DNA of 64,000 nucleotides, from assembly GCF_019038465.1 (NCBI RefSeq), contig NZ_JAFKRH010000010.1:164265-228264 (forward strand), in the 5' to 3' direction. Position numbers and translations under genes: made by a program. This document shows positions 49,792-58,731 of this stretch, piece by piece. This DNA comes from Synechococcus sp. CCY 0621 (GTDB lineage: Bacteria; Cyanobacteriota; Cyanobacteriia; PCC-6307; Cyanobiaceae). How positions within the stretch are numbered: the first letter of the stretch is position 1; every line of letters begins with the position of its first letter. The notes under the pieces are model-generated. The model was not told the DNA's origin, searched no databases, and saw only the letters and a list, made by a program, of their open reading frames with translations.

Positions 49792-50670
49792 ATGCCCAAG
49801 CGTGTCCTCGTTACCTTCACTGACAGTCGCATGAAGGCGGCCAGGAGGCGGTTATGTCGTCAGGCGAAGGAGATGCAGGTGTATACGGATATCGTTTCGG
49901 CGTCGGAACGGGATCTCAGTCCTGATTTTCGCCAGCGTTTCAAGGACTATCTGACTCCTGAGCACCGCGGTTTCGGCTACTACGCCTGGAAGCCCCAGAT
50001 CGTCCTGCAGACGCTCGAGCGCCTGCAGGATGGCGACCAGGTGCATTGGATCGATTCCGGCTGTCATCTCAATCCAGCCGGACGAGAGCGGCTGCAGGAG
50101 TTGTTCGCCATGACCGTGGAGGCACCCTCGGGAGTTCAGGGTTTCGAATGCCTGCCTCCCAACGGCTCTTTGCTGTACAAGGATCGCCAGTTCCCGGATC
50201 AGGGGGAAAGCCAATGGACCAAGGGTGATCTGCTTGATCGGCTGGACGTGAGAGGCAGGGCGGAGATCACCACGACCCAGCAGCTGGGGGCCACCACCTT
50301 CTTCGTGCGTAAATGCCCTGCCTCCATGGACTTCATGCGCCACTGGGTGCGGGTGTTCAGCGAGGATTTTTCCATGATTGATGATTCCCCCTCACTGGCG
50401 CCCAACCTGGAGGGCTTCATCGAGCATCGCCATGATCAGTCGATCTATTCGATTCTCGGCAAGTTGCTGCCGATCTCCACGATCTCCGTGTTTGAGTTCT
50501 GGTTCCCAAGGGCCGACAACTGCTGGTTGCCGGATTGGGAGATGGTCGGCGATTCCCCGATCCAGATCCGCCGGGACCGGGGCCTCAAGGGAGAGAGTCG
50601 ATGGAAAATCGCCGCTCTCCAGGCCAAGGGCAAGCTGAAGCGACTCCTGGACCGGCGTCAACCACGCTGA
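49792..50670 (+). CDS. Putative GT-A-like glycosyltransferase of unknown specificity
   Basis: The 292-residue soluble protein has MPKRVLVTFTDSRMKAARRR at the N-terminus, GFGYYAWKPQIVLQTLERL and VHWIDSGCHLNPAGRERLQE, then EITTTQQLGATTFFVRKC and HRHDQSIYSIL. The YYAWKPQIV...HWIDSG pattern is seen in uncharacterised proteins of capsule and LPS clusters; IDSG may play the part of a DxD site. A glycosyltransferase role is therefore inference. It is lower in GC than the flanking housekeeping genes and ends 9 bp from the convergent sigma factor gene, suggesting an inserted accessory gene. Confidence 0.6.
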   Translation: MPKRVLVTFTDSRMKAARRRLCRQAKEMQVYTDIVSASERDLSPDFRQRFKDYLTPEHRGFGYYAWKPQIVLQTLERLQDGDQVHWIDSGCHLNPAGRERLQELFAMTVEAPSGVQGFECLPPNGSLLYKDRQFPDQGESQWTKGDLLDRLDVRGRAEITTTQQLGATTFFVRKCPASMDFMRHWVRVFSEDFSMIDDSPSLAPNLEGFIEHRHDQSIYSILGKLLPISTISVFEFWFPRADNCWLPDWEMVGDSPIQIRRDRGLKGESRWKIAALQAKGKLKRLLDRRQPR

Positions 50671-50679
50671 AGGCCCCGT

Positions 50680-51609
50680 TCAGGGCAGAGGGGTGGAGCG
50701 TGTCGAAAGGCTGCGTAGTTTGCGAAGGGCCTTGAGTTCAATCTGCCGGACCCTTTCGCGTGACACATCCAGCTGTCGACCGATGTCCGCCAGGGTGTGT
50801 CGCTCCATGCCGTCGAGACCGAAGCGCAGGGCCAGAACCTCCCTTTCCTGGCTGGAAAGGTGACTCATCAGCTGGGCCAGTTGCTCCTGATGCATACCCC
50901 GCTCGATGCGGTCGAGAGGTTCCTCGGCAGAGCCATCGGCGATGAGATCACCCAGGAAGCTGCGACCATCCTCGGCATGAATGGGGGCATCCAGGCTGGA
51001 GATGGTGAGGGCCTGGCGAAGCAGGGAGTCGAGCTCCTCGACGGGAATAGCCATCGCTTCAGAAATTTCGCGACGGCTGGGCATGGCGCCGAGCTTGTGG
51101 GCCAGCTCCAGGCTCACCTTGCGGACTGTGGTCAGACGCTCGCTGAGGTGGACCGGCAGTCGAATGGCCCGGGACTGGCAGGCAATCGCGCGCGTCATGC
51201 TCTGGCGAATCCACCAGAAGGCATAGGTGGAAAACTTGTAACCCCGGGTGGGGTCAAACTTTTCGACGGCGCGCTCGAGGCCAAGGGAGCCTTCCTGGAT
51301 CAGATCCAGAAGCTCCAGGCCCTTGCCCTGGTACTTCTTGGCCACGCTCACCACAAGTCGAAGATTGGCGCGCATCATCCGCTCCTTGGAGCGCCGACCG
51401 ATTCTGATCGTCTTGTTCTCCTGAACCGAGTAGCCGTTTTTCGACTCCTCCACCAGGTGCATCATGGCCTGCACCTGGTTGCCGAGCTCAATCTCTTCAG
51501 CTGGGGTGAGCAAGGGCTCTCTGCCGATCGAAGTGAGATACCAGGTAATGGAATCACTCCCTCTGCGGCTGGAGCCCTCCCTTCTCGTCGCGACGGCAGA
51601 GGCGGTCAT
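50680..51609 (-). CDS. Group 2 sigma-70 factor (RpoD/SigA family)
   Basis: The 309-residue protein contains region 1.2 (DSITWYLTSIGREPLLTPAEE), region 2 (MRANLRLVVSVAKKYQGKG, DLIQEGSLGLERAVEKFDP, FSTYAFWWIRQSMTRAI), region 3, and region 4 with a helix-turn-helix ending in VSRERVRQIELKALRKLR. The short N-terminus without region 1.1 marks it as a non-essential group 2 sigma factor, of which cyanobacteria have several for stress and light responses. The AT-rich stretch upstream (about 51660-51770) is the likely promoter. Convergent with the gene at 49792. Confidence 0.93.
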   Translation of the reverse strand: MTASAVATRREGSSRRGSDSITWYLTSIGREPLLTPAEEIELGNQVQAMMHLVEESKNGYSVQENKTIRIGRRSKERMMRANLRLVVSVAKKYQGKGLELLDLIQEGSLGLERAVEKFDPTRGYKFSTYAFWWIRQSMTRAIACQSRAIRLPVHLSERLTTVRKVSLELAHKLGAMPSRREISEAMAIPVEELDSLLRQALTISSLDAPIHAEDGRSFLGDLIADGSAEEPLDRIERGMHQEQLAQLMSHLSSQEREVLALRFGLDGMERHTLADIGRQLDVSRERVRQIELKALRKLRSLSTRSTPLP

Positions 51610-51853
51610 AGGAGGGGGCGAAGTGGCGCCATCGAATGTGTTGGCGAATTATCCACCCTCTGGTAAGCACAGAAAGTGTCTGGAACAACTTTTAAGGACT
51701 TGCTAGTGAAACCACACACAATTGCTTTTCTTTAGCCGTTGGCTTCTTTTGGATGAGCAAAGGGCTAATTTCCAGGTTGAAGTAACGGTGAATGGCGAGC
51801 CTTGCCAGATCAGGAAGTGGCCTTGCCTCCCCTAATCCTCCAGTCCTGGATCT
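51610..51853. promoter_or_regulatory. AT-rich upstream region of the sigma factor gene
   Basis: This 244-bp region separates the sigma gene from the stop of the nnr gene. From about 51640 to 51790 it is far more AT-rich than the surroundings, as expected for a promoter and untranslated leader on the minus strand. Several TTG/TAA-rich hexamers fit loosely, so I do not assign specific boxes. No terminator with a T-run for the nnr gene was recognised. Confidence 0.4.
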
Positions 51854-53485
51854 TCATCGCATGTCCCTATCGGCCGCTGCCGGTTCTCGCTGGGCCAGTG
51901 CTTCGGCCACCGCGAGCGGCGTGACGCCCCCGGCGCCCCGGCGCTCCTTGCAGTGGAGACCGGCGAGGGCATGGTCGAGGGCGGCGGCCGCCAGCCAGGC
52001 CCCATCAGCGCCGGCCGCAGGCCCTGGCCCTTCCGGGGCGGTGGCCAGGGCCATGGCCCCCCGTCCCGCGGCGTAGCCCGCGAGCACATCGCCAAGCCCG
52101 GCCCTGGCGGCGTCCGGGCAGGCCTGGAGCAGTTGCCAGCGGCGTCCCTCAGGGGTCGCCACGACGCTGCGGGCTCCCTTGAGCAACACGCTGGCGCCGC
52201 AGCGGTGCGCCGCCGCCAGGGCCGCTTCTGGCCGGGGCAGCTGGGCCAGATCGGGAAAGAGTCTCCGGAACTCCCCCTCGTGGGGGGTGATCCAGGTGGG
52301 GCCTCCGCGGCCCTGGAGCCAGTCGGCGCCCATCGCCGCCACCCGGTTGAGGCCATCGGCATCGAGCACCAGCAGTCCTGTGAAGTCAGCCAGCTCCTGC
52401 CAACGCTGCCGTTCCCGGGCTTCGATCGCTGCCGCAAGCGACCCACCGGGGTTGCCCAGCCCGCCCAGGCCCGGACCCAGCAGCACCGCATCCAGCCGAT
52501 CCAGCCAGCCCTCGGCCAGATCCCCCAGGGCCAGGCCGCCGGAGGGGGTGGCGCCCAGGCCAGGTTCCAGCACCACGTGGGGATGGACCTGCCAGAGCTG
52601 GGGGGCGATCTCACGGGGCGGGGCGGCACGCAGGCTGCCGCATCCCGATGCGGTGGCGCCCGCCAGGGCCAGATGGGCGGCGCCCCTGAAACGGCGGCTT
52701 CCGGCGACGACCAGCAGCCGTCCCCGTTCGTATTTCCCGGCGGCCGGATCCGGATCGGGCCAGGGGGCCGTGGCCCGATCGGCGGCCGTCAGGCCCAGCA
52801 GCGGATCGCCGGATGGTTGGCCCAGCAGGGCGGACGGCAGTCCGAGGCAGACCCGCTCCAGCTGACCAACCCAGCGCAGGGCGGCATCCTGCACCAGGCC
52901 CCGCTTGATCAGGCCGATGCAATAGGTGGTGGAGGCGGTGGCGGCCGCAGTGCCAAGCAGGGCCCCGTCATCGGCGTCCAGTCCGGTGGGGACGTCAATG
53001 GCCACCAGGGCACCGGGCCGCAGCCTCTGGCGATCCCGCAGCAGGGTTTCGATCGTGGCATCGGCCGGGCGGTGCTGGCCGATGCCGAACAGGGCATCCA
53101 CGCAGAGGGCGGGATCGGCGGGGTCCGGAGGGTCTTCCAGCATGGGCAGACCCAGCCAGCGGGCATGGCGCAGGTGGGCGTCGGTGAGGGGTCGGAGGCG
53201 CTCGAAGGGGCACCAGATCCGCACCCGGCCCCCCGCCAGATGCCATTCCCTGGCTACCACCAGCCCATCACCGCCGTTGTGGCCCGGTCCCACCAGCACC
53301 AGCAGACCGTCGTGGCGATCCTGACCCGGCCGCTCCCGCAGGCGGCGGCTCACCGCCAGGGCCGCCTTCTCCATCAGGGCCTCCACCGGCAGGCCGCTGT
53401 CGAACAGCTGTTGCTCGATGGCCGCCATCGTGGAGCCGCTCACCAGGACGTGGTCGGCATCCAGCGGCGGCCAGGGGGCGGGCAT
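51854..53485 (-). CDS. nnr: Bifunctional NAD(P)HX epimerase/ADP-dependent NAD(P)HX dehydratase
   Basis: The 543-residue fusion repairs hydrated NADH and NADPH. The N-terminal NnrE domain (about 1-215) has [48 protein letters not shown] and [11 protein letters not shown]. The C-terminal NnrD domain has [36 protein letters not shown] and a [12 protein letters not shown] motif (GxGDxLxG) for ATP/ADP binding. I take ATG 53485 because it precedes the first conserved motif closely; ATG 53545 is possible. The open frame to 53815 runs into mnmA and is rejected. Confidence 0.92.
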   Translation of the reverse strand: MPAPWPPLDADHVLVSGSTMAAIEQQLFDSGLPVEALMEKAALAVSRRLRERPGQDRHDGLLVLVGPGHNGGDGLVVAREWHLAGGRVRIWCPFERLRPLTDAHLRHARWLGLPMLEDPPDPADPALCVDALFGIGQHRPADATIETLLRDRQRLRPGALVAIDVPTGLDADDGALLGTAAATASTTYCIGLIKRGLVQDAALRWVGQLERVCLGLPSALLGQPSGDPLLGLTAADRATAPWPDPDPAAGKYERGRLLVVAGSRRFRGAAHLALAGATASGCGSLRAAPPREIAPQLWQVHPHVVLEPGLGATPSGGLALGDLAEGWLDRLDAVLLGPGLGGLGNPGGSLAAAIEARERQRWQELADFTGLLVLDADGLNRVAAMGADWLQGRGGPTWITPHEGEFRRLFPDLAQLPRPEAALAAAHRCGASVLLKGARSVVATPEGRRWQLLQACPDAARAGLGDVLAGYAAGRGAMALATAPEGPGPAAGADGAWLAAAALDHALAGLHCKERRGAGGVTPLAVAEALAQREPAAADRDMR

Positions 53486-53561
53486 CGGCCGGAAGTCCAC
53501 GTCGGCCTGGGCAGTGCTCTCCCATGATGGGACGGTCTGTTCCATCCACCCACCGGGATCC

Positions 53562-54773
53562 TTGAGCCCCGCCCCCGCCATTGCATCGGACACCGCCGCC
53601 AAGCGCCCCTCCCCAGAGGTGGCCGCGGTGCTGGCGCGGCTGGGCGCCTGGCCTGGCGAGCGGCGCGTGGCCGTGGGGCTCTCCGGCGGTGTGGACAGCT
53701 CCCTGACCGCGGCCCTGCTGGTGGCCGCCGGCTGGGAGGTGGAGGGTCTCACCCTGTGGCTGATGAGTGGCAAGGGCTCCTGCTGCGCCGAGGGCCTGGT
53801 GGATGCGGCCGGCATCTGCCAGCAGCTGGGGGTGCCCCACCACGTCGTTGACAGCCGGGCCCGTTTCCAGGAGCAGATCGTCGGGTTTCTGGTGGAGGGT
53901 TACGGCGAGGGCCTCACACCCCTGCCCTGCTCCCGTTGCAACCGGGCGGTCAAGTTCGGACCGATGCTCGAGTGGGCCGCCGCGGAGCGCGGCCTCAGCC
54001 GACTGGCCACCGGCCACTACGCCCGGCAGCGGCCCGCTGGCGCCGCCGACGGCCCGCCCTTGCCAGGGGATGGGGCCGGCCGCCACCAGCTGTTGCGGGG
54101 CCTGGATCCTCTCAAGGACCAGAGCTACTTCCTTTACGACCTGCCCCAGGCGGTGCTGGGCCGCCTGGTGTTTCCCCTGGGTGAACTCACCAAGGAGGCG
54201 ACCCGCGCGGAGGCCGCCCGCCTCGGCCTGCGCACCGCCGAGAAGCCCGAGAGTCAGGACCTCTGCCTGGCCGACCACCATGGCTCGATGCGGGCGTTCC
54301 TCGACGCCTACCTGCCGCCACGCCAGGGGGAGATCGTGCTTCCGGACGGAACGGTGCTCGGCTCCCACGACGGCATCGAGCATTTCACCATCGGGCAACG
54401 CAAGGGGCTTGGAGTGGCCTGGAGCGAACCCCTGCATGTGGTGCGGCTGGATGGCGCCATGAATCGGGTGGTGGTGGCCCCCCGCCGGGAAGCGACCCGC
54501 CAGGCCTGCGTGGTGGGCGCCATCAACTGGGTGTCGATCGCCCCGCCGGAGCAGCCGATTGCGGTTCAGGTGCAGGTGAGATACCGGAGCCTGCCGGAAC
54601 CTGCGCTGCTGACCCCCCTGCCGGAGACTGCCGCTGACCACGCTGGCGATCGGCCCCACCGGGCCCGGCTCGACTTCGCCGAGCCCCAGTTCTCAGTGGC
54701 ACCGGGGCAGGCGGCGGTGTTCTATTGCGGTGAGGTGCTGCTCGGCGGAGGCCTGATTCAGGCCGACGGCTGA
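53562..54773 (+). CDS. mnmA: tRNA-specific 2-thiouridylase MnmA
   Basis: The protein has the PP-loop [29 protein letters not shown], the catalytic Cys in [14 protein letters not shown], a second Cys in [14 protein letters not shown], and [12 protein letters not shown] in the C-terminal RNA-binding part. It thiolates U34 of tRNAs for Lys, Glu and Gln. No ATG lies near the family N-terminus. TTG 53562 (403 residues) is the best standard start, and ATT 53580 is possible. It is divergent from nnr with starts close together and overlaps glf by 16 bp at its 3' end. Confidence 0.93.
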   Translation: MSPAPAIASDTAAKRPSPEVAAVLARLGAWPGERRVAVGLSGGVDSSLTAALLVAAGWEVEGLTLWLMSGKGSCCAEGLVDAAGICQQLGVPHHVVDSRARFQEQIVGFLVEGYGEGLTPLPCSRCNRAVKFGPMLEWAAAERGLSRLATGHYARQRPAGAADGPPLPGDGAGRHQLLRGLDPLKDQSYFLYDLPQAVLGRLVFPLGELTKEATRAEAARLGLRTAEKPESQDLCLADHHGSMRAFLDAYLPPRQGEIVLPDGTVLGSHDGIEHFTIGQRKGLGVAWSEPLHVVRLDGAMNRVVVAPRREATRQACVVGAINWVSIAPPEQPIAVQVQVRYRSLPEPALLTPLPETAADHAGDRPHRARLDFAEPQFSVAPGQAAVFYCGEVLLGGGLIQADG

Positions 54774-55870
54774 CGTGTTTCGCTGCGGAACCGGTTCATG
54801 GCCGATTCGATCACGACGTGCATGTCCATATATTTGTACTCGGAAAGCCGGCCCCCGAAGATCACGTTGTCGGAGCTGTGGGCCAGCTCCTGGTAACGGC
54901 GATAGAGCGATTGGTTGGCAGGGTCGTTGATCGGGTAGTAGGGAATGGCGTCGCCGCTGCAGGCCTTGGGATACTCCCTGGTGATCACTGTGACGGCCGA
55001 GCTTGCGCCCTCGAAATGCTTGTGCTCGATGATGCGGGTGAAGGACTCACTGGTATCGCAGTAGTTGATCACGGCGTTCCCCTGGAAGTTCTCCAGCTCT
55101 TCGATGCTGTTCTCGAAATCCAGGGAGCGGTATTCCAGGCGGCCGAGCTCGTAATGGAAGTACTGGTCGATGCAACCGGTGTAGACCACCTTCCTGGCCA
55201 TGGACGTCAACTGGGGCCTGGCATCGAGAAAATCGACGTTCAGGCGCACTTCAATTCCCTCCAGCATCGCCTCGAAAAGGGCCGTGTAGCCGCCGATGGG
55301 GATGCCCTGGTAGCGGTCGGTGAAGTAGTTGTTGTTGTAGGTGAAGCGCAGCGGTAATCGCTTGATGATAAAGGCCGGAAGCTCACGGGGATCCTTGCCC
55401 CACTGCTTGCGGGTGTAGTCGCGAATCAGGGTCTCGTAGATGTCTTTGCCCACCAGGGAAAGCGCCTGCTCTTCAAGGTTTTTCGGCTCTCCTAGAAAGC
55501 GCTGGTCCTCAATCATTTGCCTGGCTTCAGTAGGCGTTCGTGTCTGCCAGAGCTCGTAGAACGTGTTCATGTTGAAAGGAAGTGAATAAAGCTTCCCGTC
55601 GGAAATTGCCTTTGGAGAATTGATGTAATTGTTGAATTCGGCAAACCTGTTGACAAAGCTCCAGACGGCCTTGTTGCTCGTATGAAAGATGTGGGCTCCA
55701 TAGCGATGAACGTTGATGCCTTCCTGCTTTTCTGTGTAGCAGTTGCCACCGATGTGCGGGCGGCGGTCGATGACAAGACAATGCTTGCCGGCATCGGTGG
55801 CAAGCCGCGCGAAGGTGGCCCCAAACAGTCCGCAGCCGACGATCAGGTAGTCGTAGGGGAGTGTGGTCAC
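54758..55870 (-). CDS. glf: UDP-galactopyranose mutase
   Basis: The 370-residue flavoprotein begins [20 protein letters not shown] (FAD dinucleotide fold), followed by [12 protein letters not shown] and [11 protein letters not shown] with the substrate-binding His. Later motifs are YTRKQWG and [10 protein letters not shown]. It isomerises UDP-galactopyranose to UDP-galactofuranose, giving a galactofuranose donor for a surface glycan; galE at 38699 makes its substrate. GC is much lower than the flanking mnmA gene (clear in rows around 55560-55700), which suggests horizontal origin together with the radical SAM gene. The start is 3 bp from that gene's stop. Confidence 0.96.
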   Translation of the reverse strand: MTTLPYDYLIVGCGLFGATFARLATDAGKHCLVIDRRPHIGGNCYTEKQEGINVHRYGAHIFHTSNKAVWSFVNRFAEFNNYINSPKAISDGKLYSLPFNMNTFYELWQTRTPTEARQMIEDQRFLGEPKNLEEQALSLVGKDIYETLIRDYTRKQWGKDPRELPAFIIKRLPLRFTYNNNYFTDRYQGIPIGGYTALFEAMLEGIEVRLNVDFLDARPQLTSMARKVVYTGCIDQYFHYELGRLEYRSLDFENSIEELENFQGNAVINYCDTSESFTRIIEHKHFEGASSAVTVITREYPKACSGDAIPYYPINDPANQSLYRRYQELAHSSDNVIFGGRLSEYKYMDMHVVIESAMNRFRSETRQPSA

Positions 55871-55873
55871 TCC

Positions 55874-56926
55874 TCAGCTGAAATCCTTCAGATCGACGGG
55901 CAGGAGATCTTCGATCGATTGCTGGATTTCCGGTGGTTCCTGCATGCCATAGGTGGCAAAAATGTTGATGCCGCTGCTGGTGCATTTCCTGCAGAGGTCG
56001 CTGGCATAGCGCTTGGCCTGCATCACCTGGTATGGCGTATCGAGATAGTTGGCGATCGAAGGAGCTGAAGGGGATTGCACGCAGCAGACGGAAAAATTAC
56101 CCTCGTGATCCAGGCAGACCTGGGATTCGCGCATGAAGCAATTCTGGGAGCGATGGCTGCCGATGGCCTGCTGCACCAGCTGGGGGCTGTAGTAAATGTA
56201 TTCCAGTTCCGGTGGGACTTCCTCCAGGCCGTCAAACATCTTGTCGATGGGCATGTAATAGGCGTGGTAGGGAGAGAACTTCATCCCCAGCTTGTCGCAG
56301 AAGTGTTTGAACAGATGCACTTCATGCAGGTTCTGCTTGTGCACCAGATAGCGCACATCAATGTTCTTATAGCAATCCCAGTCGCCCAGGGTTTCCGAGA
56401 TGCGAATCAGGTTGGCGAGGACCGGTTCAATCCGCCCCCCCTTGTGGTTGATCTGGTAGGTGCGCTGGGTGAAACCCGACACCGTGATCGTGAAATTCCA
56501 GAGATGCAGCGGTTTAAGGAGGGACCAGTCGTAGTCGTAGTTAAGGTTCGAGGAGATTCCGCAGGGCACGCCATGGCTTTCGGCACAGGCGATCAGCTCA
56601 TGGAGCTTGGAGTGAAGGGTCGGCTCTGTCCAGTTGTATAGGCCGAAGCGGCAATTGCCATTGGTATCTGCCTTCGCCTTAAGGCAAATCTTTTCGAACA
56701 ACTCAATCGGCATCTCCGTCAGCTTCTGGCCGATGCTGTTGGTGTACTCGGGCATGCCGACGGGGCAGGCCGTGCAACGGAGGTTGCAACCACTCACCAC
56801 ATCCACCCAGAATTCAATGACTTTTTGACCGGGAGTGGCAGGGGAGTATTCAGGCCACAGCAACCGTTTGACTGCCGATTGCACGTTGCTGGGAACAGCA
56901 CGCTTCAGGACTGTTGGCAAGGCCAT
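55874..56926 (-). CDS. Radical SAM protein with SPASM-like C-terminus
   Basis: The 350-residue protein has the SAM-cluster motif CNLRCTAC (Cys47, Cys51, Cys54) after FWVDVVSGC. A C-terminal group of cysteines (QNCF, QVCLDHEGNFSVCC, CRKCTSSG) forms a SPASM-like auxiliary [4Fe-4S] site. Such proteins modify peptides, cofactors or sugars by radical chemistry. Neighbouring glf and the putative glycosyltransferase at 57045 suggest a glycan-related role, for example sugar oxidation or dehydration. No peptide substrate gene is seen. Lower GC than flanks, as for glf. Confidence 0.85.
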   Translation of the reverse strand: MALPTVLKRAVPSNVQSAVKRLLWPEYSPATPGQKVIEFWVDVVSGCNLRCTACPVGMPEYTNSIGQKLTEMPIELFEKICLKAKADTNGNCRFGLYNWTEPTLHSKLHELIACAESHGVPCGISSNLNYDYDWSLLKPLHLWNFTITVSGFTQRTYQINHKGGRIEPVLANLIRISETLGDWDCYKNIDVRYLVHKQNLHEVHLFKHFCDKLGMKFSPYHAYYMPIDKMFDGLEEVPPELEYIYYSPQLVQQAIGSHRSQNCFMRESQVCLDHEGNFSVCCVQSPSAPSIANYLDTPYQVMQAKRYASDLCRKCTSSGINIFATYGMQEPPEIQQSIEDLLPVDLKDFS

Positions 56927-57044
56927 CTAGATGTCTACCTGAACGTGTTACGTCTTTTTATCGTAGCTCCTGCCCGCTGACATCGAAGTCCCCTGGCGTT
57001 TCCGTTCCACGTTGTCGAGCCAACGGCGTGGCGAAGTGAGGAGT

Positions 57045-58085
57045 TCAGCGGTTCGTCGAACCTCTGCCTTGCCTGGCGCCAGCACCAAGGAGTCGCCCCA
57101 GGCCCCTGACCATCCGTTGGCGCCGCCGCCACCAGCAGCTGATCGGCGGAGGGGTCAGCCAGTTCCCCAACCGATGCAGCTGCCGACTCCAGACCACAGA
57201 CCGGTGCTGGGCGCGTCTGTCCCGACAGCACCTAGCCAGCTGGACGGCCGAAGGCCCCTGGTAGGCCGGCAGATCCAGTTGGCGGGCCAGTTCACCAGTG
57301 GCTTCCTGCCAGTAGCGGGTGGCCTCGTTCTGGATCTGCCAGCACTCCCGGATCGACGCCACGCTGAGCAGCGTGTCCGGATCGAAACGCTCCACCTCGA
57401 GCAGGCCCGGCAGCCCAAAGGGATTGGTGCCCTTTTCGCTGATCACCAGGCACCCATGCAGGGGGGCCTGCCACATCCGGCCGGAGAGGGTGGTGCCCCG
57501 TTGATAGGGGTACATGAGCCCGTAGCAGCAATAGGCTCCCGCCAGCCGCCGGTTCGCCTCCAGATAGCTGAGCCCGTGGGTGTTCAGGCCGAGCTTGTCC
57601 CAGTGGCGGCCATGGACTTCCACCAGGCCCCTGCGGGCGAGATGGGCCAGATCCCGCTGGTAGGGATCGTCGCCCATCGGTTTGAAGTTGGCGATGTGCA
57701 GGGGCCTGCCGGCCCGTTTGCGGAACGGAAGCTGCTGCCAGAATTCGGGAATCACCGGCAGGTACCCCTGCACCCAGCGGACCCCCTCAGGCAGCACGGC
57801 CGGCCGCAGGAGCGAAATCAGCCGGATCTCGCGGGCGTGGGGAAAGCGGGAGCGCCAGTCCACCTGGAGCTCCTTCACGTAGTCGTAGACATGGACGATT
57901 CCCCCATAGTCCTGGTGGGACAGGCCGGGATCACCCCGCAGGATCACCAGCAACTGCGGATCTGGGTCGTCCCACTCGCGGATCAGCGAATAACCTGATG
58001 CCAGATAGAACAGCCGCACATTCCAGATCACATCGAGATCCTGGAAATCGAGCGAGAGGATGTGGCACCGGGGGGTGGGGCTCAC
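57045..58085 (-). CDS. Putative GT-B glycosyltransferase (CgeB-like)
   Basis: The 346-residue protein has CHILSLDFQDLDVIWNVRL, a central YCCYGLMYPYQRGTTLSGRM and GCLVISEKGTNPFGLPGLLE. The last part resembles the donor-binding end of GT-B enzymes, where a conserved Glu lies near a nucleotide-sugar loop. The C-terminal 60 residues are basic (Arg-rich) and may bind membrane lipid. Family assignment is uncertain. The start is GTG 58085, six bases from the stop of the ferredoxin-like gene, and it is in the same direction, so the two may share a transcript. Confidence 0.6.
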   Translation of the reverse strand: MSPTPRCHILSLDFQDLDVIWNVRLFYLASGYSLIREWDDPDPQLLVILRGDPGLSHQDYGGIVHVYDYVKELQVDWRSRFPHAREIRLISLLRPAVLPEGVRWVQGYLPVIPEFWQQLPFRKRAGRPLHIANFKPMGDDPYQRDLAHLARRGLVEVHGRHWDKLGLNTHGLSYLEANRRLAGAYCCYGLMYPYQRGTTLSGRMWQAPLHGCLVISEKGTNPFGLPGLLEVERFDPDTLLSVASIRECWQIQNEATRYWQEATGELARQLDLPAYQGPSAVQLARCCRDRRAQHRSVVWSRQLHRLGNWLTPPPISCWWRRRQRMVRGLGRLLGAGARQGRGSTNR

Positions 58086-58090
58086 ACGCG

Positions 58091-58342
58091 TTACCAGAAG
58101 GGATCGCTGGCCAGGCTCACCGTCAGCCGGCCACTCGGGCTTGATGGCACGGTGGCGATGCAGGCCCGCACCATGCGTCCGTTGACCTCGATCTCACAGG
58201 CACCGCAGCTGCCCCCCAGGCAGCCGGTAGGGATCACCACCGCCGCCTCATGTGCGGCCTGCAACCAGTCCTGGCCGGGTAGGGCCGAGCTGGTCCGCCC
58301 GTCCGGCCACGCGATGGTGATGGCTGGGCGGGAGAGGCCGAT
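58091..58342 (-). CDS. Small [2Fe-2S] ferredoxin-like protein without a canonical start codon
   Basis: The frame encodes RPAITIAWPDGRTSS, then CLGGSCGACEIEVNG and RMVRACIATV. Cysteines are spaced C-x4-C-x2-C-x11-C, the pattern of SdhB/xanthine-dehydrogenase-type [2Fe-2S] domains. Back to the preceding in-frame stop (TGA at 58439-58441) there is no ATG, GTG or TTG before the conserved region. The first such codon, TTG, is inside it at about residue 27. I mark ATC 58340-58342 as a possible non-standard start (83 residues); CTG 58388-58390 is an alternative. A short electron-transfer protein of this kind is common in picocyanobacteria. The missing start could also be a sequencing error. Confidence 0.7.
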   Translation of the reverse strand: MGLSRPAITIAWPDGRTSSALPGQDWLQAAHEAAVVIPTGCLGGSCGACEIEVNGRMVRACIATVPSSPSGRLTVSLASDPFW

Positions 58343-58438
58343 GGGTCTGGACTGACGGTCCAGCGAATCTAGGGGCTTCGCCGCGATCAGGGGGGCGGCA
58401 GCCGGAAGCGACCACCGGAAGGTGGCTGGCCCCAGGCC

Positions 58439-58558
58439 TCAGAGGCCCTGCTTGAACGCCTTGATCTTGCCCTTTCCGTCGACGTTGCAAGTGCCGTTGA
58501 TCTTCTTGACGCGGATCTCTCCAGTGTGATTGTGACTCGTCAGTATGGGAACAATCAC
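58439..58558 (-). CDS. Possible 39-residue basic small protein
   Basis: A GTG at 58556-58558 opens a short frame whose product contains TSHNHTGEIRVKKINGTC and GKIKAFKQGL before the TGA at 58439-58441. The sequence is Lys-rich with low-complexity-free, protein-like character, unlike neighbouring spurious frames, and AAG/AAC/ATC codon use is coherent. I do not recognise a family. The distance to the upstream cobQ stop (58732) leaves room for its own promoter. Confidence 0.35.
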   Translation of the reverse strand: MIVPILTSHNHTGEIRVKKINGTCNVDGKGKIKAFKQGL

Positions 58559-58731
58559 AACGCTTGGATGGCCTGAACTGATGGGAACCGTTGCACATCG
58601 GCCAGCAAATGTAAGCCAAATGCAACGATCTGGAGTCAGGCTGATTGGAGGATGACGATGTTCCCTTTCGCTTCACTGCATTCAGGCCATCAGCGCTGTC
58701 TTGGGGTGTGTGAATGGCGCTTGACGCGCGC
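58559..58731. other. Non-coding gap between small ORF and cobQ
   Basis: About 170 bp with a locally lower GC content. I see no terminator with a clear T-run for cobQ and no tRNA-like cloverleaf. It could hold the promoter of the small gene and the [2Fe-2S] gene on the minus strand. Confidence 0.35.
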
